Below are positions 1 through 6,625 of a DNA stretch of 6,685 nucleotides, one piece after another; position 1 is the first letter of the stretch; the number at the start of each line of letters is the position of its first letter. Location of the stretch: positions 1-6,685 of the forward strand of contig CALESY010000080.1 in the NCBI GenBank assembly GCA_937919945.1, read 5' to 3'. The notes under the pieces were generated by a model. The model was given only the letters and a program-made list of their open reading frames with translations, ran no database searches and was not told where the DNA came from. This stretch comes from an uncultured Chitinophagaceae bacterium. Lineage in GTDB: Bacteria > Bacteroidota > Bacteroidia > Chitinophagales > Chitinophagaceae. Both the position numbers and the translations under genes were made by a program.

Positions 1-54
1 ATGTGTATAGATTTTAATATTTAAAAAACTGATAAGTGTTTAACATAAAACCAT
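1..54. other. AT-rich intergenic stretch, no gene seen
   Basis: All three + strand frames hit a stop within the first 24 bases (TAG at 8, TAA at 15, TAA at 22), so if an upstream + strand gene ends in this window it does so here, but no frame can be chosen. On the - strand only very short open stretches exist. No hairpin or repeat stands out. The stretch is best read as the region upstream of the radA promoter. Confidence 0.5.
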
Positions 55-85
55 TTTTTTACTGTCAGAGAGAATACTACATTTG
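55..85 (+). promoter_or_regulatory. Candidate Bacteroidota-type promoter upstream of radA
   Basis: TACATTTG at 78-85 matches the Bacteroidota -7 consensus TAnnTTTG exactly. Nineteen bases upstream, at 55-58, lies TTTT, three of four bases of the -33 consensus TTTG, inside a T-run. Transcription would begin near base 90-93. This is about 80 bases before radA and upstream of the hairpin at 118-146, so the hairpin would fall in the radA leader. Motif match is by eye; chance occurrence in AT-rich DNA is possible. Confidence 0.45.
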
Positions 86-117
86 TATCAAGTTGTGAAT
101 TTAATGGGTTAGTAAGT

Positions 118-150
118 AAGAGCCGCGGATTCTTCCGACGGCTCTTTTTC
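118..150 (+). terminator. Hairpin with T-tract (terminator or radA leader attenuator)
   Basis: AAGAGCCG (118-125) pairs with CGGCTCTT (139-146). An inner CGG (126-128) can pair with CCG (135-137), leaving a six-base loop and one bulged A at 138. Pyrimidines, mostly T, follow to about 155. This has the form of a rho-independent terminator in the + direction. It could end an upstream gene outside the window. However, any such gene stops at least 94 bases earlier and a good promoter box lies between, so an attenuator or the end of a short RNA is also possible. Confidence 0.65.
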
Positions 151-173
151 TTTTCATTTATCTTTAGCCAACC

Positions 174-1544
174 ATGGCAAAAATCAAATCAGCTTTCTTC
201 TGTCAGCAATGTGGTTACGAATCTCCTAAGTGGGCAGGTAAATGTCCGTCTTGTGGTTCATGGAATTCTTTTGTAGAAGAAGTAATACAGCGCGATGATA
301 AACAAAAACCAATAACAGGTTGGGAGGAAGAGAGTAAAGAGCAACGCAAAGCGCATAAGCTGGATGAGCTGACGATACAAAAAGAAATACGCTTGCAAAC
401 ACCCGATGCCGAATTGAACCGTGTGTTAGGTGGCGGCTTAGTGCCGGGCTCAGTAATATTGGTAGCTGGTGAGCCGGGTATTGGTAAGTCAACCTTGTTT
501 CTGCAATGTGCATTGCAATGGAAAAATATTACAACGCTCTATGTATCAGGAGAGGAGAGTGCACAACAAATAAAACTACGTGCCGACAGGGTGGGTGTTG
601 ACAATCCCAATTTGTATTTGCTAACGGCAACAGATACAAACACTCTGTTTCAGGAGGTAAAGAAAGTACGTCCGCAAATGCTGATAATTGATTCCATTCA
701 AACGTTGGAATCACCGTATGTAGAAAGTGCAGCAGGCAGTGTATCGCAAGTGCGGGAGTGCGCGGCAGAATTGCAACGTTTTGCAAAAGCTACCAACATC
801 CCAATCTTCATTATAGGCCATATAACCAAAGACGGTGCTATAGCAGGACCGAAAGTGCTGGAGCACATGGTTGATACTGTATTGCAGTTTGAGGGCGACA
901 GGCATTATGCCTACCGCATACTGCGCACCATCAAAAATCGTTTCGGCAGTACATCTGAATTGGGTATCTACGAAATGGTAACCAATGGTATGCGCCCCGT
1001 CAGCAATCCGTCTGAAATATTATTGTCGCAACACGATGAGCCACTTAGTGGCATAGCCATAGCCAGTACAATGGAAGGCGCGCGCCCGTTGATGATAGAA
1101 GTACAGGCATTGGTAACACAGGCGGTTTATGGTACACCACAACGCACTGTCAGCGGATTAGACTTACGCAGGTTACAATTATTATTAGCCGTACTTGAAA
1201 AACGTGGCGGCTTCCATTTTGGTACGCGCGATGTGTTTGTAAACATAGCCGGTGGGCTGAAGATAGAAGACCCGAGTGTAGAGTTGGCTGTAGTATGTGC
1301 CTTGTTATCGTCTTATGAAGACAAAGCCCTGCCAAGCAATATTTGCTTAGTGGGTGAGATAGGTCTATCCGGCGAAATACGCGCCGTGAACCGAATAGAC
1401 CAGCGTATAGCTGAAGCCGATAAACTGGGTATGGATGCCATCTTCATCCCCAAAGCCAATGCAAAGGGCTTGGATAAAAAGAATTATAAAATAGAAATAA
1501 AGACGGTGAATAAGGTAGAAGATGTGTATAGGGGGTTGTTTTAG
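174..1544 (+). CDS. radA: DNA repair protein RadA/Sms, ATP-dependent branch-migration factor
   Basis: RadA is a hexameric RecA-like ATPase that drives branch migration of recombination intermediates in repair and, in transformable bacteria, helps integrate incoming DNA. All domains are present over 456 residues, the normal family length. An N-terminal zinc finger has Cys10, Cys13, Cys24 and Cys27. The RecA-like core has Walker A GEPGIGKST (99-107), Walker B MLIIDS ending near 174, and the RadA signature KNRFG (254-258). A C-terminal Lon-like domain spans roughly 280-456. By eye the Lon lysine position is not conserved (NRIDQR where Lon has a GGLKEK-like stretch), fitting the family's non-proteolytic Lon fold. 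The ATG at 174 starts directly before the zinc finger; no Shine-Dalgarno is visible, as usual in Bacteroidota. A ComF-family gene follows 14 bases after the stop, suggesting co-transcription. Confidence 0.97.
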   Translation: MAKIKSAFFCQQCGYESPKWAGKCPSCGSWNSFVEEVIQRDDKQKPITGWEEESKEQRKAHKLDELTIQKEIRLQTPDAELNRVLGGGLVPGSVILVAGEPGIGKSTLFLQCALQWKNITTLYVSGEESAQQIKLRADRVGVDNPNLYLLTATDTNTLFQEVKKVRPQMLIIDSIQTLESPYVESAAGSVSQVRECAAELQRFAKATNIPIFIIGHITKDGAIAGPKVLEHMVDTVLQFEGDRHYAYRILRTIKNRFGSTSELGIYEMVTNGMRPVSNPSEILLSQHDEPLSGIAIASTMEGARPLMIEVQALVTQAVYGTPQRTVSGLDLRRLQLLLAVLEKRGGFHFGTRDVFVNIAGGLKIEDPSVELAVVCALLSSYEDKALPSNICLVGEIGLSGEIRAVNRIDQRIAEADKLGMDAIFIPKANAKGLDKKNYKIEIKTVNKVEDVYRGLF

Positions 1545-1558
1545 ATTAATAATTATTT

Positions 1559-2269
1559 GTGAGTTTTTCAGACAACATAAAAGACTTAGGGCACGGCCTC
1601 AGCCACCTCTTCTACCCCCGCATTTGTGAGGGTTGTGGCAAGCCTTTGTTGGCAGAGGAGGAAGTGCTTTGCCTTAATTGTAATGTCTTCAGCCTGCCAC
1701 GCACAGCCTATCATCACATAGCCGAGAACGAAACTTGTATGCGTTTTACCGGGCTTGTACCTGTTGTCAGGGCTACGTCGTTTGCCTACTTTACGACAGA
1801 TGGGTTGTTACAACACTTGCTCCACCAACTGAAGTACAACGATAAAAAAGAAATAGGTATCTATCTCGGCAAGCAGTTAGGTTACGATTTGTTGCAGGTC
1901 AACTGGCACAAAGGGATAGATGGGATTGTGCCCGTACCATTGCACCCTGCCAAAGAAGCACAGCGTGGCTACAACCAAACCCAACTGATAGCCGAAGGCA
2001 TGGGCTATGTATTACAATTACCAGTTATTAATAACCTGCTTTACCGCACCCGCCATACAGAAAGCCAAACCCAGAAAACCCGCGAAGAACGTATTAATAA
2101 TATGGCAGGTGCATTTGCTGTAATGAATACTACTGATTATCAAAGCAAGCATTTCTTGCTTATAGACGATGTACTGACCACTGGCGCTACCCTTGAAGCC
2201 TGTGCACAAGCTCTGCTAACCATACCCCAAACAACCATCAGCATAGCTACCATAGGCGTAGCCAACTAA
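1559..2269 (+). CDS. comF: ComF family protein (phosphoribosyltransferase-fold, natural transformation)
   Basis: ComF/ComFC proteins are needed in transformable bacteria for handling imported single-stranded DNA in the cytoplasm, and have a phosphoribosyltransferase (PRT) fold. The 236 residues show the family layout. A short zinc-binding N-terminus has Cys23, Cys26, Cys38 and Cys41. PVPLHP (125-130) and RGYNQ (136-140) follow, then TESQTQKTREERINNMAGAF (167-186), the usual ComF block. The PRPP-binding loop LLIDDVLTTGATL is at 200-212 with its acidic pair Asp203-Asp204. The start is GTG at 1559: an in-frame TAA lies at 1550-1552, and the next Met is residue 61, beyond the zinc finger, so GTG is required to keep the domain. 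The gene begins 14 bases after radA and is probably translated from the same transcript. Some family members may have nucleotide-salvage-like activity, so the exact role here is not settled. Confidence 0.93.
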   Translation: MSFSDNIKDLGHGLSHLFYPRICEGCGKPLLAEEEVLCLNCNVFSLPRTAYHHIAENETCMRFTGLVPVVRATSFAYFTTDGLLQHLLHQLKYNDKKEIGIYLGKQLGYDLLQVNWHKGIDGIVPVPLHPAKEAQRGYNQTQLIAEGMGYVLQLPVINNLLYRTRHTESQTQKTREERINNMAGAFAVMNTTDYQSKHFLLIDDVLTTGATLEACAQALLTIPQTTISIATIGVAN

Positions 2270-2320
2270 AATTTAACATCTTATTGCATATTCGCATTAT
2301 TAGAGGTATCTTAAAGGCAA

Positions 2321-2337
2321 TTTTTTTTTTTTTTTTT
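2321..2337. repeat. 17-base T homopolymer upstream of the porin gene
   Basis: An uninterrupted run of 17 T lies in the 95-base gap between the comF stop and the porin ATG, ending 27 bases before the ATG. It is by far the longest homopolymer in the window. No convincing stem precedes it (only TTGC 2284-2287 with GCAA 2317-2320, a 29-base loop), so it is not a clear terminator. No strong TAnnTTTG box was found in the gap; the nearest are TATCTTAA at 2307 and TACAATTA at 2340, each matching four of six fixed bases. Such tracts are prone to slippage and to sequencing error. Confidence 0.9.
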
Positions 2338-2364
2338 ATTACAATTATTACAAATCAATTCTGT

Positions 2365-3597
2365 ATGAAGAAACAAATTTTACTGATGGGCACGCTGCTA
2401 TTGTCGTCTGCAATGGCTTTTGGTGCCGCATTTCAGCTAAACCTGCAAGGGGTTAGGCAGTTGGCTATGGGCGGTACAGGTACTGCAGTACCATGGGATG
2501 CCGCAACCATATTCTACAACCCAGGTGGTCTTAGCGCGCTGAAGCACGTACAGGCTTACGGTAGTGTTCAGTTCTTGTCTGCTAATACTCGCTATGTAGA
2601 AACTCCAACAGGTAGCTACACTGCAAACAGCAGGGAGAAACTATATACGCCATTCAATTTTTATGTTGGTGGTCCTGTACGTTATAAAAGCAGATTGAGC
2701 TTGGGTTTGGGTGTGTATACACCATTCGGTACAGGCATCAGATGGGATGACAACTGGCGTGGCCGTTATGTCATACAGGATATACAATTACAGAGTGTTT
2801 TCTTCCAGCCAACAGCTAGTTTCCGTATCAACGATGTTGTATCTATTGGAGCTGGTTTTGTAATTGCTACCGGTCATGTAAGCATACAGCGTGCAGTGCC
2901 TATACAAAATATGAATGGTCAAGATGGCAAAGCTGAATTATCTGGCAATGCCAACGGGCTTGGTTATAATATAGGTGTTCACTTGCGTGCCAACGACCGT
3001 GTGCAGTTCGGTATCAGCTATCGCTCCAGCGTTAAGATGAAAGTGAAAAGAGGCTATGCAACATTTACAGTACCATCAACTGTTTCTTCATCATTCCCAT
3101 ATACAGCCTTTAAGTCAGACATCAACCTGCCTCAGGTAGTATCTATAGGTGTAGGTATCAAGGCTACAGACAGGCTTACTATTACTGCAGATGCTAACTA
3201 CGTTGGTTGGAGTAGCTATGACAGCTTAATATTCGATTATGAAAAAAATACTGCTTCTCTGCAAGATACACGCTCTGCACGCCGCTATAAAAACACAGTT
3301 ATAGCAAGAGTAGGTGCTAGCTATACTATAGGGCGTAAATTCACAGCAATGTTGGGTGCGGCATACGATCCTTCTCCCGTTCGTGATGGATATGTATCAC
3401 CTGATTTGCCAGACAATAACCACATCATGGCTACAGGAGGTGTAGTTTTCAGGGCTAATAAACGTTTGAACATAATGGGTGTGTTTGAATATGTGTTTAC
3501 GCCAAAACGTGACGCATCATTTGACGAAGCTAATTTTTCAGGACGTTATCAGACAAGGATTGTTAATCCGGGCTTAGGTATCAGTTACGATTTCTAA
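2365..3597 (+). CDS. OmpP1/FadL/TodX family outer-membrane transport protein
   Basis: FadL-type proteins are 14-strand outer-membrane barrels that pass hydrophobic compounds (long-chain fatty acids, aromatics) into the cell. From the ATG at 2365 the product is 410 residues, a normal family length. It opens with a Sec signal (MKK, hydrophobic 5-18, likely cleavage after AFG at residue 20). The mature start AAFQLNLQGVRQLAMGGTGTA resembles the FadL N-terminus. The plug-region motif YNPGGLS lies at about 51-57 (NPA in classical FadL). Alternating strands with many Gly and aromatic residues follow, and the chain ends in a C-terminal Phe (SYDF), the usual barrel-assembly signal. The frame stays open upstream to a TTG at 2284, but that extension would place a poly-Phe stretch encoded by the T17 tract before a complete signal peptide, so I reject it. 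An SGNH lipoprotein gene follows after 27 bases. Substrate unknown. Confidence 0.92.
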   Translation: MKKQILLMGTLLLSSAMAFGAAFQLNLQGVRQLAMGGTGTAVPWDAATIFYNPGGLSALKHVQAYGSVQFLSANTRYVETPTGSYTANSREKLYTPFNFYVGGPVRYKSRLSLGLGVYTPFGTGIRWDDNWRGRYVIQDIQLQSVFFQPTASFRINDVVSIGAGFVIATGHVSIQRAVPIQNMNGQDGKAELSGNANGLGYNIGVHLRANDRVQFGISYRSSVKMKVKRGYATFTVPSTVSSSFPYTAFKSDINLPQVVSIGVGIKATDRLTITADANYVGWSSYDSLIFDYEKNTASLQDTRSARRYKNTVIARVGASYTIGRKFTAMLGAAYDPSPVRDGYVSPDLPDNNHIMATGGVVFRANKRLNIMGVFEYVFTPKRDASFDEANFSGRYQTRIVNPGLGISYDF

Positions 3598-3624
3598 TTT
3601 ATCCCGACAAAAAACATTACAACA

Positions 3625-4953
3625 ATGAAGAAATTATATATACTTGGTTTGATGGGCCTCATGATGGCATCATGCAAACCTAACATAGAACCAGCTGCAC
3701 CATCTGCAGGCGAGGGTGTAGATTTTTCAAGTTATGTAGCCGTGGGTAACTCACTTACTGCGGGTTATGCTGATGGCTCGCTATACCGCTCAGGTCAAGT
3801 GAATTCTTATCCTGCAATTCTTGCGGAACAATTTAAAACTGTAGGTGGTAGTAGTGTTTTCAAACAACCATTACTCAATTCAGAGCTCGGCTATCCGGGT
3901 CCTAAGTTAATGTTGTCTATGACACAAGGACTGTGCGATACAGTAGCATCTTTAGGGCCTATTCGTTATACAGGCGCTTTAGATACTGCAGGCTCAAGTC
4001 AAAATATATATTTGGCTGAGGGCCCATTCAATAATATGGGTATCCCTGGTATTCGTTGTGTCGACTTTTTAGTGCCTGGCTACGGAGCATTTAACCCATA
4101 CGCTCGTCGTATGTTTGTAGCACCATCAGGCTCAAGGCCTATTGACGAGGTATTGGTTGCAAAGCGTACGTTCTTCACACTGTGGATAGGAAGTAACGAT
4201 GTATTGGGTTATGCAACAGGTGGTGGCGAGCAAGCTATAGCACAAGCAGGTAATACACACAAACTGTCTGATGTGAATTTGTTTAATACAGCCTACGATA
4301 CCGTGCTGAATGCGTTGAGACGCAATGGCTCGCAAGGTGTATTGCTGAATATACCTGATGTAACAAGCATACCATTCTTTACTACCATTCCTGCAAAAGG
4401 GTTGATGCTGACTAAAAACGACGCTAACCTGTTGAACAATGCATATAACGCATTGAACGGGTTCATCAGATTTGGCGAAGGCGCTAACTACTTCATTATT
4501 GAGGATAGTACCGCTGCTCCCAAATTCAGGCATATAAAAGATGGTGAGCTGTTACTGATGAGCATACCACAAGATTCTTTGAAGTGCGCTGGTTGGGGTA
4601 CTAAAAAGCCTATTCCTGCAAGATATGTGCTGACAGCAGACGAAGTAGCAAAAATCAAAACGTTTACGTCTATGTATAATACCATTATTTATCAGATGGC
4701 GCGTAGAGAAAATATTGCAATGGTTGATATTAACGCATTTATGAAAACTGCTCAGGCTGGTATTGTATTTAACGGTGCCATATTTAATACTACGTTTGTT
4801 AGCGGTGGGGCTTTTTCTTTAGACGGTGTGCACCTGACACCAAGGGGCTACGCATTAGTAGCTAATGAAATTATTAAAGCAATTAATAATAAATATAAGT
4901 CAACTATACCATTAGCTGATGTAAATAAATACAGCGGAGTTAGGTTCCCGTAA
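3625..4953 (+). CDS. SGNH/GDSL-type hydrolase, outer-membrane lipoprotein
   Basis: Predicted serine esterase or lipase of the SGNH superfamily, anchored by lipid. The N-terminus is a lipoprotein signal: MKK, a hydrophobic stretch, and lipobox MASC with Cys17 as the acylated residue. Catalytic blocks are visible: block I GNSLT (41-45, nucleophile Ser43; N replaces the D of GDSL), a probable block II Gly139 in NNMGIPG, block III GSND (189-192, Asn191), and block V DGVHLTPRG (400-408, Asp400 and His403). At 442 residues it is about twice the size of a minimal SGNH enzyme; the extra length lies between blocks I and III and especially between III and V. Three further cysteines (104, 145, 321) could form a disulfide. 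The gene starts 27 bases after the porin gene in an A-rich gap and ends at a strong hairpin, so the two form a probable operon. The natural ester substrate cannot be told from sequence. Confidence 0.9.
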   Translation: MKKLYILGLMGLMMASCKPNIEPAAPSAGEGVDFSSYVAVGNSLTAGYADGSLYRSGQVNSYPAILAEQFKTVGGSSVFKQPLLNSELGYPGPKLMLSMTQGLCDTVASLGPIRYTGALDTAGSSQNIYLAEGPFNNMGIPGIRCVDFLVPGYGAFNPYARRMFVAPSGSRPIDEVLVAKRTFFTLWIGSNDVLGYATGGGEQAIAQAGNTHKLSDVNLFNTAYDTVLNALRRNGSQGVLLNIPDVTSIPFFTTIPAKGLMLTKNDANLLNNAYNALNGFIRFGEGANYFIIEDSTAAPKFRHIKDGELLLMSIPQDSLKCAGWGTKKPIPARYVLTADEVAKIKTFTSMYNTIIYQMARRENIAMVDINAFMKTAQAGIVFNGAIFNTTFVSGGAFSLDGVHLTPRGYALVANEIIKAINNKYKSTIPLADVNKYSGVRFP

Positions 4954-4965
4954 TCAACTTTGTTG

Positions 4966-5009
4966 TTATAAAAAGGAAGGGGAGCACACGCTCCCCTTCC
5001 TTTTTATAA
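4966..5009. terminator. Strong bidirectional intrinsic terminator between convergent genes
   Basis: Bases 4966-4985 pair without mismatch with 4990-5009, a 20-bp stem around an ACAC loop. The core is GGAAGGGGAGC (4975-4985) with GCTCCCCTTCC (4990-5000), flanked by A5 and T5, so it works as a terminator in both directions. It begins 12 bases after the SGNH lipoprotein stop (+) and lies 5 bases beyond the stop of the LRR gene (-). Confidence 0.95.
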
Positions 5010-5014
5010 TCCAC

Positions 5015-5863
5015 TTATGGATTTTGAGATGGTCTGTAAAGAATGTTATCGCCGGTAATAACCTGTATTACTTGCCTGAAACGGAATGCCGGGTTTGCAT
5101 AAAAAGGGATAGTGCGCTCATCTATGTATACATTTTCTAACGCACTGATGTTGCGCAATCCGTCTGGCAATTTCATAATACCGCTACGCACCACATCCAG
5201 TTCTTGTAAATTCTGGCATTTTTCAACCGATTCCGGCATATGGTGTAATACATTTTTGTTGACATAAAGAAATTTTAACCGGGATAGTTTACCGATTTCC
5301 TCGGGCAGGGTTTCTAAATAGTTATTACTAACATCCAGATAATCAAGGTTACGCAGTTTGCAAATTTCATCCGGTAAATGATGCAATAAATTCCCATTCA
5401 GCCTCAATTTTACTATGCCTTGCATATTACCTATACAAGGGGTTATTACTTCTATTCTGTTAGTAGTTACTGAAAGGCTTCTTAATCTTTTTAGCAAGCA
5501 GATGGAATCTGGTAACTGGGAAATATCATTATAGCTCACAGTCAATTCTTCTAACGATTGCAATTGTGATATAGATGCGGGCAGCTCTGTTAGCCTGTTC
5601 TTAAACAACAATAACTTTTTAAGCTTTTTGCAGGCAAACAAAGATGGAGGCAAAGTTTTGATGCGGTTATTACTAAGGTCTAACTCTTGCAGATTAGGAA
5701 ACTGATCCAGAATGTCCGGTATAGAGTCCATTGCCCTATACGTCATATGTATTTTTTGTACGTTATACCTGTCGTTCAGCGCATCTTCCCAACTACGGAA
5801 AATGTGCGCACTAGAACCATACCCTGTAAATAAAACGACTATTAGTATGAATAGTCTTATCAT
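5015..5863 (-). CDS. Secreted leucine-rich-repeat protein
   Basis: Exported protein of 282 residues, probably a protein-binding module; no catalytic domain is seen. A Sec signal occupies about 1-19 (MIRLFILIVVLFTGYGSSA). After a short linker, residues 35-264 are ten consecutive units of exactly 23 residues starting at 35, 58, 81, 104, 127, 150, 173, 196, 219 and 242. They follow LxxLxLxxNxLxxLPxxIxxLxx, the LPxxI type common in bacterial LRR proteins. The clearest are units 2-7. Unit 9 loses the ladder Asn (VVRSG), and unit 10 (ENVYIDERTIPFY) is degenerate and probably caps the solenoid. An 18-residue tail follows, with no membrane anchor, lipobox or sorting domain seen. The ATG at 5863 is directly before the signal peptide. 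The gene lies 28 bases after the preceding - strand gene, so is probably its operon partner. Ligand and biological role are unknown. Confidence 0.88.
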   Translation of the reverse strand: MIRLFILIVVLFTGYGSSAHIFRSWEDALNDRYNVQKIHMTYRAMDSIPDILDQFPNLQELDLSNNRIKTLPPSLFACKKLKKLLLFKNRLTELPASISQLQSLEELTVSYNDISQLPDSICLLKRLRSLSVTTNRIEVITPCIGNMQGIVKLRLNGNLLHHLPDEICKLRNLDYLDVSNNYLETLPEEIGKLSRLKFLYVNKNVLHHMPESVEKCQNLQELDVVRSGIMKLPDGLRNISALENVYIDERTIPFYANPAFRFRQVIQVITGDNILYRPSQNP

Positions 5864-5891
5864 AACCTAAGTTTATAATATTGACAATATG

Positions 5892-6542
5892 CTATTTTGC
5901 TTTCATTTGCTCATACTCTTTGTTGCTGATGATTTTATAATTTGCCGGTATTCTTAAGGCTGCATTATCTATAGGTTTAGCTTCTATTTTTCTTGCCGTA
6001 AAGTATATAGTTAAACCATCATCATGCTTATTGCTGAAAGATAGTAACAGGTATTTAAAGTCTGGATAATTATCAAATACAATATTGCCAGATGTCCATT
6101 CGTTAGTATAAAATACATCTACAGTGTTACCATTCGTATATGTTACAGTAGCATGGCTTGCCTGTGTGCCGGCTATTTCTTTCTTGTCTGCTAATTGATT
6201 CAGTTTAAAATCTGTATACTTTATGCGACGTTTTTCTATTTGTTCCCAATCCAGCTCTATGGCTAATTGTTTACCACCTGCTTTTTTCAGAGAATACACT
6301 TTTTTTTCTCTATGATTGAACAATAAAGCACTTTCATAGCCATTTTCTAATGATAGTATTTCCTTTACAGTATTTCCTTTTACTAATATGGTATAAGTGC
6401 CTTTGTATTGTACAACACCTTCCTGATTGGCCGGAGGGTCTATTGCAACATCATATTGCAGCACACCTTCTGAAAATACTTGTTGTGCAGAGGCATTGCA
6501 AATCCCTGTGGCGATAAATAATATGAGTATGAGGTAACGCAT
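5892..6542 (-). CDS. Secreted protein of unknown function, DUF4412/GLPGLI-like
   Basis: A 216-residue exported protein from the ATG at 6542. The signal peptide is MRYLILILFIATGICNASA, cleaved near residue 19 before QQVFSEG. The body is rich in beta-strand patterns: FSEGVLQYDV (23-32), YKGTYTILVKGNTVKE (46-61), NHREKKVYSL (76-85), a central IAGTQASHATVTYTNGNT (123-140) running into VDVFYTNEW, and IPANYKI (198-204) near the end. This layout, a start strand, a KG turn, an IAG...ATV..NG...V.YT core and a closing P-x-x-Y, resembles DUF4412 or GLPGLI-type periplasmic proteins with a LolA-like fold. The assignment is from memory of the pattern and is uncertain. The frame is open to a TTG at 6578, but that extension would run into the terminator T-tract and precede a complete signal, so the ATG is preferred. 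The LRR gene follows 28 bases downstream and is probably co-transcribed. Confidence 0.8.
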   Translation of the reverse strand: MRYLILILFIATGICNASAQQVFSEGVLQYDVAIDPPANQEGVVQYKGTYTILVKGNTVKEILSLENGYESALLFNHREKKVYSLKKAGGKQLAIELDWEQIEKRRIKYTDFKLNQLADKKEIAGTQASHATVTYTNGNTVDVFYTNEWTSGNIVFDNYPDFKYLLLSFSNKHDDGLTIYFTARKIEAKPIDNAALRIPANYKIISNKEYEQMKAK

Positions 6543-6547
6543 TACTA

Positions 6548-6579
6548 CTAAAATACGTAATAATAGGTTGAGCAACAAA
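6548..6579 (-). promoter_or_regulatory. Candidate promoter for the secreted-protein/LRR pair
   Basis: Read on the - strand, TTTG (6579-6576) is followed after 20 bases by TATTTTAG (6555-6548), matching the Bacteroidota -33 TTTG fully and the -7 TAnnTTTG at five of six fixed bases. The -33 box sits in the T-tract of the preceding terminator. The -7 box ends only five bases before the ATG at 6542, so the message would be almost or fully leaderless. Not a perfect match, and a short leader is unusual, so confidence is modest. Confidence 0.35.
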
Positions 6580-6607
6580 AAAGGCTTGCACGTTGCAAGC
6601 CTTTTTT
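6577..6607 (-). terminator. Symmetrical intrinsic terminator after the right-edge gene
   Basis: GGCTTGCA (6583-6590) pairs perfectly with TGCAAGCC (6594-6601) around a CGT loop. A6 on the left (6577-6582) and T6 on the right (6602-6607) extend the pairing and give a T-tract in either direction. On the - strand it starts 18 bases after the stop of the partial gene at the right edge, its evident owner, and it separates that gene from the next - strand gene. Confidence 0.92.
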
Positions 6608-6625
6608 GTTTGAATATTGTAAATA

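Noticed and set aside
83..112. Short + strand ORF (TTG at 83 or GTG at 95) ending just before the radA-leader hairpin, like a leader peptide
   Set aside because: It has only nine or five codons, no run of a regulatory amino acid and no ribosome-binding signal, and the TTG start would lie upstream of the predicted transcript start.
159..166. TATCTTTA close to the radA ATG as a second, leaderless radA promoter
   Set aside because: It lacks the final G of TAnnTTTG and has no TTTG at the expected upstream distance, where the terminator stem lies.
2284..2364. N-terminal extension of the porin from a TTG at 2284
   Set aside because: It reads through T17 as a run of Phe and places 27 residues ahead of a complete signal peptide beginning at the ATG at 2365.
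4132..4533. Antisense open frame of 133 codons inside the SGNH gene on the - strand
   Set aside because: It lies wholly within a well-supported gene, has no recognisable domain and an unlikely Cys-rich composition, so it is a shadow frame.
6543..6578. N-terminal extension of the secreted DUF protein from a TTG at 6578
   Set aside because: It adds 12 residues in front of a complete signal peptide and overlaps the candidate promoter and terminator T-tract.
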